Source: Pandoraea terrigena
GTDB lineage: Bacteria > Pseudomonadota > Gammaproteobacteria > Burkholderiales > Burkholderiaceae
Assembly (NCBI RefSeq): GCF_902459705.1
Contig: NZ_CABPRU010000001.1
Coordinates: 434,001 to 498,000, forward strand
Length of the DNA stretch: 64,000 bases
Direction of reading: 5' to 3'
Positions within the stretch are counted from its first letter, which is position 1; every line of letters starts with the position of its first letter. The notes beneath the pieces were generated by a model. It was not told the DNA's origin, made no database searches, and was given only the letters and a program-made list of their open reading frames with translations. A program made the position numbers and the translations under genes. Shown piece after piece: positions 19,112 to 27,997 of this stretch.

Positions 19112-19903
19112 TCATTCGCCGCGTTTCGCCGGGGCGCGCTTCGGCTTGATCCGTACCCAGAGGCTCTTGTTGCCGCCGCCGCCCGTGCGTTGCTCGACAT
19201 CGAACAGGCCGATGGTCGCCACGAGGTCGCTCAGCTTGCCGAACCCATACGTGCGCGAGTCGAAGTCCGGCGCCTGCTTGGCGATATGGCTACCAATGGG
19301 GCCCAGGCTCGCCCACCCGTCCTCGTCCGACACGCCGGTCACCGCATTGCGCAGCAGGCGCACGAGGCGCGTGTCGCGCTTGAGGTCCGACGCGCTGCGG
19401 CGCTTGCGCGGCGCCGGGGCTTCGCCGCCGTCGTCCGGTTCATCGTCCTGGCGCAGCAATTCCGTGTAGATGAATTTGTCGCATGCGGTGACGAACGGCT
19501 GCGGTGTCTTGCGCTCGCCGAAGCCGTACACGATCAGCCCCTGCTCACGGATGCGCGAGGCGAGCCGCGTGAAATCGCTGTCGCTGGAAACGAGGCAGAA
19601 TCCGTCGAAGCGTCCCGTGTAGAGCAGATCCATGGCGTCGATGATCATGGCGCTGTCGGTGGCGTTCTTGCCGACGGTGTAGCGGAACTGCTGGATCGGC
19701 TGGATCGAGTATTCGAGCAGGCACTTCTTCCAGCCGTCGAGATTGGGCTTGGTCCAGTCGCCGTAGATGCGCTTCACGCTCGCCACGCCGTATTTGGCCA
19801 CTTCGGTGAGCAGGCCTTCGACGATGGCGGGCGCGGCGTTATCGGCGTCGATCAGAACGACGAGCGTGGGGCCCTGGGCGGCTACGGGGGGTGTCACAGA
19901 CAT
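19112..19903 (-). CDS. NYN domain nuclease-like protein with OST-HTH/LOTUS domain
   Basis: A 263-residue protein. The N-terminal NYN (PIN-like) domain shows the acidic residues of the active site: LVVLIDADNAAPA near residue 20, KNATDSAMIIDAMDLLY in the middle, and LVSSDSDFTRLASRIREQG. After a basic linker, a C-terminal OST-HTH/LOTUS-type domain (about 185-255) is seen in LVRLLRNAVTGVSDEDGWAS and DFDSRTYGFGKLSDLVATIG. This pairing is known in bacterial proteins believed to act on RNA; the target is unknown. Confidence 0.85.
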   Translation of the reverse strand: MSVTPPVAAQGPTLVVLIDADNAAPAIVEGLLTEVAKYGVASVKRIYGDWTKPNLDGWKKCLLEYSIQPIQQFRYTVGKNATDSAMIIDAMDLLYTGRFDGFCLVSSDSDFTRLASRIREQGLIVYGFGERKTPQPFVTACDKFIYTELLRQDDEPDDGGEAPAPRKRRSASDLKRDTRLVRLLRNAVTGVSDEDGWASLGPIGSHIAKQAPDFDSRTYGFGKLSDLVATIGLFDVEQRTGGGGNKSLWVRIKPKRAPAKRGE

Positions 19904-19975
19904 GACGGGGTTCCTTGAACGCGAAGACGTTTCGCATTATGGCCCGGAACCGTGTCCACCACGCCTTGACCGGGA

Positions 19976-21403
19976 TCAGCGGTTGCCGCGGCGCTGCCCC
20001 AGCGGTGCGAACCACAGCACCCCAATGCCGACGAGCAGGCTCACGGCGGCGAACATCAGGCCCGAGGTGAACGAGTGCGTCCAGTCCTTGAGCGCGCCCA
20101 CGACAATGGGACTGAGCGCCGAGCCGAGATTGCCGACGGCATTGATGACCGCCAACCCGAGGGCACGCGTGTGCGGTGCGAGACTGCGATCGGGCACCGT
20201 CCAGAAGATTGCCATCGCCGTGTAGGCGCCGGTCGAGGCCATCGCCACGCCGGCGAGGCGCAGCGACGGCTCCGGCGCGAAGCATGTGACGACCCAGCCT
20301 GCCGCGGAGAAGAGCATCGGCAGCACCAGGTGCCAGCGGCGTTCCTGCAAGCGGTCGGAGCGGCGTCCCCACCAGATCATGCCGGCAATCGTGCAGAGCG
20401 ACGGAATCGCGGCAAGCAGGCCGATCGTCACGTTGCTGCTTGTCGTGCCAAAGCTCTTCACGATCTGCGGAATCCACAGCGATGCCAGCGAAAGCGTGTT
20501 GACGAGGCAGAAATACCCCAGCGCAAACTTCACCACGCTCGGCGTGAGGATCGCGCGCCACATGCTGTGGCCGGCACCCTGCGCGGTGCCTGGGCGTTGC
20601 GAGGCGGCGGCGGTGCGGTCGCGGGCGATCATCGTATCGAGCGCGTGCTTTTCGGCGGCGTTCAACCAGCGCGCGTCGGCGGGCTTGTCGTCGAGGTACC
20701 ACCAGGTCACGACGCCAAGAAGTACCGTCGGCAGTCCTTCCAGCACGAACAGCCACTGCCAGCCGGCGAGTCCGGCCACGCCGTCGAGCCGCAGCAGGTA
20801 GCCCGATGCGGCGGCGCCGAGCGCGGACGTCACCGGCATCGCGATCATGAACCAGGCATTGGCGCGTGCGCGCGCGGCCGAGGGGAACCAGTCGCCCATA
20901 TAGAGCAGCATGCCCGGCAGGAAACCCGCCTCGGTAATGCCGACGATGGCGCGAATGAGATAGAGGCTGGTGGCGTCGTGCGCAAACATCGTGGCGCTCG
21001 AGGCGAAGCCCCACGCGATCAGGATCGTGCCGATCCAGCGCCGCGCGCCAACCTTCACGAGCATCAGATTGCTCGGCACGCCGCACAGCACATACGTCAA
21101 GTAGAACACTGTCGACGCCATGCCGAACATCGTACTCGTGAGCTTCAGATCCTGGCTCATCGTGAGCGCGGCGAAGCCGACGTTGATGCGATCGAGAAAC
21201 GAGAACAGGAACAACACGAACAGGAAGCCAAGCAGGCGGCGCGAGACCTTGTGGACGACGGCGCGCTCCAGGGCCTCGTTCGAAAGGCTCTGCGACGCTT
21301 GTGTGCCATCGAAGACGGCAACGGCGGGAGATGCGGATGCGGCAATTCCGCCGGCGATGCCGGCGGCAGGCGTGATACGACTCATGATGGGTGTCTTCTC
21401 CAA
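19976..21403 (-). CDS. MFS transporter, anion:cation symporter type
   Basis: A 475-residue inner-membrane transporter with twelve helices. FLFSFLDRINVGFAALTMSQ at the first helices is the signature of the anion:cation symporter branch (phthalate, tartrate, 4-hydroxyphenylacetate permeases). It is the last gene of a run with a flavin monooxygenase and DUF2783, so it probably imports the organic acid those genes degrade. The annotated ATG gives a 60-residue N-terminal extension; a later start (MSRITPAAG at 21385) is possible. Confidence 0.88.
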   Translation of the reverse strand: MEKTPIMSRITPAAGIAGGIAASASPAVAVFDGTQASQSLSNEALERAVVHKVSRRLLGFLFVLFLFSFLDRINVGFAALTMSQDLKLTSTMFGMASTVFYLTYVLCGVPSNLMLVKVGARRWIGTILIAWGFASSATMFAHDATSLYLIRAIVGITEAGFLPGMLLYMGDWFPSAARARANAWFMIAMPVTSALGAAASGYLLRLDGVAGLAGWQWLFVLEGLPTVLLGVVTWWYLDDKPADARWLNAAEKHALDTMIARDRTAAASQRPGTAQGAGHSMWRAILTPSVVKFALGYFCLVNTLSLASLWIPQIVKSFGTTSSNVTIGLLAAIPSLCTIAGMIWWGRRSDRLQERRWHLVLPMLFSAAGWVVTCFAPEPSLRLAGVAMASTGAYTAMAIFWTVPDRSLAPHTRALGLAVINAVGNLGSALSPIVVGALKDWTHSFTSGLMFAAVSLLVGIGVLWFAPLGQRRGNR

Positions 21404-21483
21404 CGCTCCCCGCCTCGGATGTCATGTGGCGGTGTTATGAAAACGGGTCCGCCATCGCGGGCGGACGCCGAAGGGAACCGTGT

Positions 21484-21678
21484 TTATGCCTGTGCGCTAT
21501 GGGCGGCCTGGTGAATGAGATCGATCACGCGCTGCGAATCGGGAATCTCATGAGCCAGCAGCAGGACGACCTTGGCGAGCAGCAGCTCGCGCTGGTCTTC
21601 CGGCGCGGCGTCGATGGCCAGTGCGAGGGTGTCGTAGATCTCCTCGAGGCCGGCGGTGGCGGTTTGTTGGGCGGTCAT
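21484..21678 (-). CDS. DUF2783 domain-containing small protein
   Basis: A 64-residue acidic, helical protein (MTAQQTATAGLEEIYDTLAL ... LLAKVVLLLAHEIPDSQ). Short proteins of this kind (DUF2783) are known beside flavin monooxygenases of the phenol hydroxylase/MhpA group, which is its place here: 29 bases after the monooxygenase stop. It may help the monooxygenase, but this is inferred from position only. Confidence 0.75.
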   Translation of the reverse strand: MTAQQTATAGLEEIYDTLALAIDAAPEDQRELLLAKVVLLLAHEIPDSQRVIDLIHQAAHSAQA

Positions 21679-21707
21679 GGCAGGGATTCCTTGAATGACG
21701 TGACGGG

Positions 21708-23393
21708 TCAGGCGCGGGCCGTTGCCTGCGCGAGCGCGCTGGCGAGACGCGCCGTGTCGAGTCGTTGCCAACGGGCGCAGACGTGATGATCGGGACGCAC
21801 GAGATACGCTGTGCCGTCGGCGGCGCCGTACTTCGCGGCGGCGTGGCCGGTCGGATCGGGCAGCGTGAGGTCCGCGCCCGCCACGTCGCCTTGCGACGAC
21901 GCGAACGCGATGACCTTCACCGGCACACCGCGCTCGCGCCACGTCGTGAGCTCACGCCGCACGGTGTCGTCGAGCGCGGCATCGCCAAACGTCACCAGAT
22001 GGAACGCGGCGCCGAGGTGGTCGTACAGATAGTCGTTGTCGGCTAGCTTGACGTTCGGCGCGGGCGCACCGACGCCAGGTCCCGCTGTCATCCGCGCGTT
22101 GTCGTCATTGGGGCTGTTGAGCGGCGAGTCGCGATAATCGTGCGCGCGCGAGGTGCGCCAGTGGAACAGTGGTCGCACGAATTCATGATCGAGCGAGAGA
22201 TCCAGCACGGCGTCGCGCAATACACGAAAGCCATGCGAGGGCGGCGTCATGAAGCGCGTGCTCTTGCCGGCCTCCGCGATGATCTCGCGCGCCGCGCCCA
22301 CGCGGTCGTGCGTGTACGACGCGAGCAATGACGCCGGTGCCGCGCCCTTGGCAACCGCGGCGAGTTTCCATGACAGATCGATGGCGTCCTGGAAGCCGGT
22401 GTTGGCGCCTCGCACGCCGAAGATCGGCAGCAGGTGAGCGGCGTCGCCCGCGAAGAGAATGCGTCCGTGGACATAGTCGGGCAGCGTGAGCGCGCGCGCC
22501 GAATAGACCGAGCACCAGTCCAGTTCCCACGGCGTGCCGGCCAGACCCATCATGTCGAGCTGCGCGTCGATGCGCTCGCGAATCGTTTCGGGTTGCAGCG
22601 CGTGCTCGGACGTTTCCTCCGCCGGCAACTGATAGTCCACGCGCCAAATGCCATCCGGCTCGCGATGCATGAGCACCGTGTTGCCGGGATTCCAGTCGGG
22701 CGCGAAGTACGCCAGGCGCTCTGTCGGCAGATCGAGATCGATGCGGATGTCGGCGATGACGAAGCGACCTTCGTAGCTCGCGCCTTCGAAGCGCAGGCCC
22801 AGCGCGGTGCGCACTGTCGAGCGTGCGCCGTCGGCAGCGACGAGCCAGCGCGTGTGTTGCGTGTATTCGCCGTCGGGTGTGTCGATTTGCAGGGTTACGC
22901 CGTCGTCGTCCTGCGTCAGCCCGACGAGCTTGTTGCCCCATCGCATCTCAATGAGTGGCTGGCGCTCCACGGCGTCTACCAGATAGCTCTCGAGCACGTT
23001 CTGCTGCAGGTTGATGAGCGGCGCGAAGCGGTCGTCTTCATCCACCGGCGAGTCCATGCGAAAGACACGCTGGCCGCGATAGTACGAGTTGCCGCTGGTC
23101 CAGGGCAGGCCCTTGGCGAGCACGGCGTCGGCCACGCCCACCGCTTGCAGGATCTCCTGCGAGCGGCGCGTGAAGACGATGGCGCGGCTGCCTTCCGAGA
23201 CTTGCTGCTCGGCCTGGAGCACGACACAGCGCACGCCGTGGCGTGCCAGCGCAAGCGCCGTGACCATGCCGATGGGGCCGCCGCCAACGACGGTGACAGG
23301 CACGCTCGGGGTCCCGGCCTGCGGTGCGAAGTGCGGGTAGACGCGGTACGCGTGATAAAGCGACGCGCGTGGCGTGGTCTCTGGTCGATGCAT
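21708..23393 (-). CDS. FAD-dependent aromatic monooxygenase (MhpA/PheA-like)
   Basis: A 561-residue flavoprotein hydroxylase. The FAD Rossmann motif VTVVGGGPIGMVTALALARH (about 33-52), the DG-type motif LVAADGARSTVRTALGL and the second FAD motif RILFAGDAAHLLPIFGVRGA are all present, and the C-terminal thioredoxin-like domain is present. Such enzymes hydroxylate phenolic acids with NAD(P)H and oxygen. The ATG at 23393 is used because the family starts there. Operon with DUF2783 and an MFS permease; divergent MarR gene. The substrate is not shown by the sequence. Confidence 0.88.
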   Translation of the reverse strand: MHRPETTPRASLYHAYRVYPHFAPQAGTPSVPVTVVGGGPIGMVTALALARHGVRCVVLQAEQQVSEGSRAIVFTRRSQEILQAVGVADAVLAKGLPWTSGNSYYRGQRVFRMDSPVDEDDRFAPLINLQQNVLESYLVDAVERQPLIEMRWGNKLVGLTQDDDGVTLQIDTPDGEYTQHTRWLVAADGARSTVRTALGLRFEGASYEGRFVIADIRIDLDLPTERLAYFAPDWNPGNTVLMHREPDGIWRVDYQLPAEETSEHALQPETIRERIDAQLDMMGLAGTPWELDWCSVYSARALTLPDYVHGRILFAGDAAHLLPIFGVRGANTGFQDAIDLSWKLAAVAKGAAPASLLASYTHDRVGAAREIIAEAGKSTRFMTPPSHGFRVLRDAVLDLSLDHEFVRPLFHWRTSRAHDYRDSPLNSPNDDNARMTAGPGVGAPAPNVKLADNDYLYDHLGAAFHLVTFGDAALDDTVRRELTTWRERGVPVKVIAFASSQGDVAGADLTLPDPTGHAAAKYGAADGTAYLVRPDHHVCARWQRLDTARLASALAQATARA

Positions 23394-23499
23394 GATGCGG
23401 CACCCAAAAAAACGGCTCGGCGCTCGGGCATCGGGTCTCGTGTCAGCGGAGAGACGGCGGGTGCCCATCGCGCGAATGACGAAAACGCCATCGAGCATA

Positions 23500-23548
23500 T
23501 AGTTGCTAACACAACAATTCTAGTGTGCTAATGTTGCGTTAGCAACTA
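23500..23548. promoter_or_regulatory. MarR operator pair in the divergent promoter
   Basis: An 11-bp perfect inverted repeat, TAGTTGCTAAC (23500-23510) and GTTAGCAACTA (23538-23548), lies between the monooxygenase and MarR genes. Within it are two near-identical 12-bp sites in opposite orientation: 23503-23514 (reverse TTGTGTTAGCAA) and 23534-23545 (TTGCGTTAGCAA). The second is itself nearly palindromic. Their centres are 31 bp apart, about three helical turns. Confidence 0.7.
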
Positions 23549-23584
23549 AATATCGACCCTTTTTGACTAGGGAAAAACACTGAG

Positions 23585-24040
23585 ATGCGGCCTGTCCACA
23601 AAACGCTCGACCAGTTCCTGACGTACAAGATGCACCGCCTGATGAAGCAGCACGACAAACGCATTGCGCAGTCGTATGCGGACACGGCGCAATTGAGTCT
23701 CGCGGAGTCACGCGTATTGGCGGCAGTGGGTACGGCGGGGGCGTTGTCGAACTCGGAGCTGGCGCGTCGCGCGAATCTCGACAAGAGTCAGGCGAGCCGC
23801 GGCGCGGACGGGCTGGTGTCGCGCGGGCTGGTGCGTCGCGCGCCGGACGAGCACGACGGCCGTGCGGTGAAGGTCACGCTCACGCCGGAAGGCGAGCGTG
23901 TGTGGCGCGTAGTGATCGATGCCGCCCGTACCCACTACGACCAATTGTTCGCCACGTTGACGGACGATGAGATGGGCGTGTACGAGCAACTGCTCGACAA
24001 GCTGCTGCTGCGCTCGGACGAACTCGACGAACAGGGGTGA
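23585..24040 (+). CDS. MarR-family transcriptional regulator
   Basis: A 151-residue winged-helix regulator. LSLAESRVLAAVGTAGALSN, SELARRANLDKSQASRGADGL and the wing VRRAPDEHDGRAVKVTLTPEG are typical MarR features. It starts 192 bases from the monooxygenase gene on the other strand and 36 bases after a pair of inverted repeats. It probably represses the catabolic operon until an aromatic ligand binds. Confidence 0.88.
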   Translation: MRPVHKTLDQFLTYKMHRLMKQHDKRIAQSYADTAQLSLAESRVLAAVGTAGALSNSELARRANLDKSQASRGADGLVSRGLVRRAPDEHDGRAVKVTLTPEGERVWRVVIDAARTHYDQLFATLTDDEMGVYEQLLDKLLLRSDELDEQG

Positions 24041-24176
24041 TCGTGCGTCGCGGCCGCTTGCCCAGCGCGCGACGGAAAGCGGAAAGGGGCCCCGTGAGAG
24101 ATACCCCCAAAGAAGGGATATTCATCCTGCGGTAGCGATGCCGTTCACGCCGGCGTCCTTTGGCCGAGGTGAGATA

Positions 24177-24214
24177 CGTGCACGCCGGAATGGCCGAAGC
24201 CGCCGGCGTGCACG
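24177..24214. terminator. Long hairpin after the phosphoesterase gene
   Basis: CGTGCACGCCGG (24177-24188) and CCGGCGTGCACG (24203-24214) are perfect 12-bp arms with a 14-base loop. There is no T run, so it may be a weak or Rho-aided terminator. It lies 24 bases after the phosphoesterase stop and between convergent genes. Confidence 0.45.
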
Positions 24215-24237
24215 TGCAACGCCAGGCTAGCCGATCC

Positions 24238-25956
24238 TCATGCGAACGACAGCGTCTTCGTCAGATCGCCCGGCGGCATGGCGCCGCGCGCAGCGAAGGC
24301 CGCGTTGCGATGGTCGATGCCTTCGAGTGTCGGCAGGTCGTGCAGGCGCGTGACGAAACGCAGGATCGACGTGGTGTCGTAGAACGTGTGATCGACGTTG
24401 CCGCGCTTGGCGAACGGCGAGACCACCAGCGCCGGAACGCGTGAGCCGGGCCCCCAGCGGTCGCCCTGCGGCGGCGCGACATGATCCCACCAGCCGCCAT
24501 TCTCGTCGTATGTAATCACGACCATCATGTTCTGCCACTGCGGCGACTTCATGAGGTGGGCCAGCACGTTCGCCACGTGTTGGTCACCCGACTCCACATC
24601 CGAATACCCCGCGTGCTGGTTCAGGTTGCCCTGCGGTTTGTAGAACGTGACGGCCGGCAGCTTGCCCGCGATGGCGTCGGCGATGAATTTGTTCGAGATC
24701 GGGCTGTCGCCCTGGCCGCCATCGCGCAGGTGCGTCTCGCGTGCGGCCGTGCCGGGCGCGAACTGGGCGAAGTAGTTGAACGGTTGGTGGTGGTACTGGA
24801 AGTTCGGTTTGTCCGCGCCGCCCTTGTGATCGAGCGCCGACTGCCACGCCCCTGCGTACCAGGCCCACGACACACCCTTCGTCGAGAGCACATCGCCGAT
24901 GGTGGCGAACGTCTGCGGCGGCAGCGTGGCGGGGTTCGACGGATCGGCCAGGCGCTTGTCGCCCGAGGCGGCCGGTTTGACCGGCGACGGCTGGTAAGCC
25001 GGCATCATGGTATTCACCGCGAAGCCATCGGGCGTGATGGCGCCGTCGCGCACGAATTTCGGGGGGCCGTCGGCGGCCGACGCAGGCGAGTCTGGCGCCA
25101 CCGCCAGGCGCACGCCCTTTGGCCCATCGGCCAGCACGGCGATCTTGTCCTTGGCCGGACTTTGCGCGGCGTTCGGATAGACGGGCGGACGTCCTGCGAT
25201 CAGGAACTGGTGGTTCAGGAACGAGCCGCCGAAAGCCGCCATGAAGAAGTTGTCGCACATCGTGTATTGCTGCGCGATCTTGTACATGTCGAGCGCCCTG
25301 GCCGTCTCGCCGTAGTAGCCCATCGTCAGGCCGCCCGAGTTGGCCCACGCGGCGAACTGGTTGTTCGCGCCGCCGTTGATCTGCATCTGGTTCTGCCAGA
25401 ATAGGTGCCAAAGATCGCGCGTGATGACGGAGGTCGGCAGCAACTGGCCCTCGGCGTCCTTGAGCATGAACGGCGCGTTCGGCGCGCGGGCGATGTCCTT
25501 CTGGGTGATGTGGTACTTCTTCCCGCCGATGGCCTGAGCGCGGGGTACCAGACCGTCGAAGATCGGCGGCAGCAGCGACATCGGTGTCTTGCCGTCGCGA
25601 TCGAGCTGGGTGTAGACCGACGCGGGCACCTTCGCGAGCGGCTTCTCCACGCCCGGGAAATCGGCGAACAGATTGTTGAAGCTGCGATTCTCGAGATAGA
25701 TCACGACCACCGTCTGGATGTTGGCCTTGAGTTGGGCGTCGAACGTGCCGCCGGCGGCGACGGCCGTCGGCACACCGGCACCGCTTTCGGCGGCGCAGCC
25801 GGTCAGTGCCGTGGTGGCGCCCGCCGCGCTGGCCGCACCGATGGCAGCCAGCCCTTGAAGCAGACGACGACGCGACGGATCGCTCGGGTTGTCGTCGTGT
25901 GCGAGGTCGGCGTCGAGCGCGGGATCGTGAGGTTGGGGCTTGGCGTCGTGCGTCAT
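24238..25956 (-). CDS. Tat-exported phosphoesterase (acid phosphatase/phospholipase C family)
   Basis: A 572-residue protein of the phosphoesterase family that includes acid phosphatase AcpA and phospholipases C. The N-terminus has a twin-arginine motif SRRRLLQ (28-34), a hydrophobic stretch and then LTGC (51-54), a lipobox, so it is probably a Tat-exported lipoprotein. The metal-binding starts VVIYLENRSFNNLFADFPG (about 84-102) and late VVITYDENGGWWDHVAPP are typical. It would release phosphate from organic phosphates or phospholipids in the periplasm. The gene stands alone on its strand. Confidence 0.85.
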   Translation of the reverse strand: MTHDAKPQPHDPALDADLAHDDNPSDPSRRRLLQGLAAIGAASAAGATTALTGCAAESGAGVPTAVAAGGTFDAQLKANIQTVVVIYLENRSFNNLFADFPGVEKPLAKVPASVYTQLDRDGKTPMSLLPPIFDGLVPRAQAIGGKKYHITQKDIARAPNAPFMLKDAEGQLLPTSVITRDLWHLFWQNQMQINGGANNQFAAWANSGGLTMGYYGETARALDMYKIAQQYTMCDNFFMAAFGGSFLNHQFLIAGRPPVYPNAAQSPAKDKIAVLADGPKGVRLAVAPDSPASAADGPPKFVRDGAITPDGFAVNTMMPAYQPSPVKPAASGDKRLADPSNPATLPPQTFATIGDVLSTKGVSWAWYAGAWQSALDHKGGADKPNFQYHHQPFNYFAQFAPGTAARETHLRDGGQGDSPISNKFIADAIAGKLPAVTFYKPQGNLNQHAGYSDVESGDQHVANVLAHLMKSPQWQNMMVVITYDENGGWWDHVAPPQGDRWGPGSRVPALVVSPFAKRGNVDHTFYDTTSILRFVTRLHDLPTLEGIDHRNAAFAARGAMPPGDLTKTLSFA

Positions 25957-26176
25957 GATGTCCTTGATGAGCGAGTCGGGCAGAGGCGTTCGGCGAGGCA
26001 GGCGTGCTCACCCGCATGCGGTCGGCATCGGCCGACGGGCGCGAACCACGTCGTCAGCCTGCCGGGGCGGGCCGGGCAGACGACGTTTTTACGCCGGGCG
26101 TGTGACAATTCGGTGACGCCGTCGCGGCGTCACGACAGACAAAACGCAGTGGGGCCGCTTGCTTGGCGCAAGTGGA

Positions 26177-27106
26177 TCAGGCAGCGGGCGTGGCCAGTCG
26201 TCCGGCGTAGCCCGTGTCCTCGAACAGCGCGGTGCGGAACTGGTCGACCAGATCGTCGAGCAGGGCGCGCAATGCGCTGGGCATCTGCTTGCGCGACGTG
26301 TAGACACCGTAGATGGTCATCTCGCGCGGCACGTAATCGGGCAGCAGTGCGCACAAGGTGCCGTCGCGCAGATGGGGCAGCGCCGAGTAGACCGGTTGCA
26401 TCGAGATCCCGGCGCCCGCGAGCGTGGCGGCGAAGACCACGTTGACCTCGTTGGCTGACAGATTGCCGCTGACGGGCACGCCCAGCGGTGTGCCGTTGTG
26501 CACGAACTGCCAGAGACTCTTGCCGAAGTACGTGTAGGTCAGGCAGTTGTGCAGGGCCAGATCTTCGGCGCGCACCGGCGTGCCGTGACGCTGGAGATAC
26601 GACGGCGCCGCACAGACCACTGAGTGGCATGTCGCCAGCCGCCGTGCGATCAGTCCGGGCGAGGGCTCGGGCGTCACGCGAATCGCGAGGTCGATGCGCT
26701 CGTCCACCAGGTCGACGGTGCGGTCCGCCACCACGAGATCGATCGCCACACCGGGATGGCGCAGGATGAATCGCGTGACCGCCGCCGCCAGGAACGCCTG
26801 ACCGAGTGACGTGCTGCACGCCACGCGCAACAATCCCCGCGGCGCGCTGTCGGCGTGCGTCGCACATGCCAGGTCGTCGGCGATGCCAAGCAGCTCGCGA
26901 CAGCGCGGCAAGGCGTCGTCGCCGGCGTCGGTGAGGCTCACCGCACGCGTCGTCCGATGCAGCAGTCGCGTGCCGAGCCACGCTTCGAGTTCCGCCAGAT
27001 AGCGCGAGACCATCGCCCGCGACATGTCCAGGCGTTGCGCCGCCGCCGTCAGAGAGCCGCGCTCAGCCACTTCGGTAAAGACCCGCATTGCCGTCAGGCG
27101 GTCCAT
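26177..27106 (-). CDS. LysR-family transcriptional regulator
   Basis: A 309-residue regulator. The helix-turn-helix MDRLTAMRVFTEVAERGSLT, then AAAQRLDMSRAMVSRYLAEL, and the effector-binding domain are clear. It is divergent from the DsbA-like gene, whose ATG is 126 bases away, and probably controls it and the NAD(P)-binding gene. The ATG at 27106 is the family start; the frame is open further but without typical sequence. Confidence 0.88.
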   Translation of the reverse strand: MDRLTAMRVFTEVAERGSLTAAAQRLDMSRAMVSRYLAELEAWLGTRLLHRTTRAVSLTDAGDDALPRCRELLGIADDLACATHADSAPRGLLRVACSTSLGQAFLAAAVTRFILRHPGVAIDLVVADRTVDLVDERIDLAIRVTPEPSPGLIARRLATCHSVVCAAPSYLQRHGTPVRAEDLALHNCLTYTYFGKSLWQFVHNGTPLGVPVSGNLSANEVNVVFAATLAGAGISMQPVYSALPHLRDGTLCALLPDYVPREMTIYGVYTSRKQMPSALRALLDDLVDQFRTALFEDTGYAGRLATPAA

Positions 27107-27231
27107 GATTTGCTCGATCGGTGCAACAAAGTGATCGCCATTATGGGCTTTTTTTGCGCGACTGACGCGACTACGATGGCAGGCAAGCGAGGCGTCGAAC
27201 GACGGCGCCGCCTGACACAGGACAGACCGAG

Positions 27232-27948
27232 ATGACCCACGCAACGCTGCATTACATTGCCGACCCGCTGTGCGGATGGTGCTATGGCGCGGCACCGCTC
27301 GTGCGCGCCGCGCGCGACGTGGCGGGCCTCGACGTCGCGTTCCACGGCGGCGGCATGATGGCCGGGCCGAACGCGCAGCCGGTTACGCCGCAGCTACGCA
27401 ATTACGTTATGCCGCATGACCACCGTATTGCGGCGCTGACCGGCCAGCCGTTCGGCGACGCCTATTTCGATGGCCTGCTTCGCGATGACACCGCCGTGTT
27501 CGACTCCGCGCCGCCCACGGCTGCCGCGCTGGCGGCCGAGGCGCTGGCCGGACGGGGACTCGACATGTTCGCAGCGCTGCAAGTCGCCCATTATGTGGAT
27601 GGCAAACGCGTTGCCGATCGCGACGTGCAGATCGATGTGGCGGTGGATCTCGGTCTCGACCGGGAGGCCTTCGCGAAAGCGCTCGATGCGCAGGCGGCTG
27701 ACGTCCTCATGCGGCACTTCCGCGAGAGCCGCGCGTGGCTTGCCCGCGTCGGCGGTAGCGGCTTCCCGACGTTCGCGCTGGAGATCGGCGGTCACATCGA
27801 GCGCCTCGAACCCGGGCGCTATCTGGGACAGCCCGACGCATGGCGCGACGCGTTGCGCGAACGGCTGCTGTCCGCACAGACGTCGTCTTCCACGCAAGGC
27901 GACGCCGGTACTTTGCCCCAATGCGGTCCTGACGGTTGCGCGCTCTGA
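27232..27948 (+). CDS. DsbA-family thiol oxidoreductase (FrnE/2-hydroxychromene isomerase-like), cytoplasmic
   Basis: A 238-residue thioredoxin-fold protein with an inserted helical domain. The active site DPLCGWCYG gives a CGWC pair (Cys14, Cys17) right at the N-terminus, and GGSGFPTFALEIGG holds the cis-proline. No signal peptide is present, so it acts in the cytoplasm. A second Cys pair (QCGPDGCAL) sits at the extreme C-terminus, which is unusual and could be a resolving or metal site. It heads a two-gene run with the NAD(P)-binding gene. Confidence 0.83.
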   Translation: MTHATLHYIADPLCGWCYGAAPLVRAARDVAGLDVAFHGGGMMAGPNAQPVTPQLRNYVMPHDHRIAALTGQPFGDAYFDGLLRDDTAVFDSAPPTAAALAAEALAGRGLDMFAALQVAHYVDGKRVADRDVQIDVAVDLGLDREAFAKALDAQAADVLMRHFRESRAWLARVGGSGFPTFALEIGGHIERLEPGRYLGQPDAWRDALRERLLSAQTSSSTQGDAGTLPQCGPDGCAL

Positions 27949-27997
27949 GCGTCCGCCGCCTATCCCGACATCCCTCGTCACCCCCTGGAGAGTCCTG

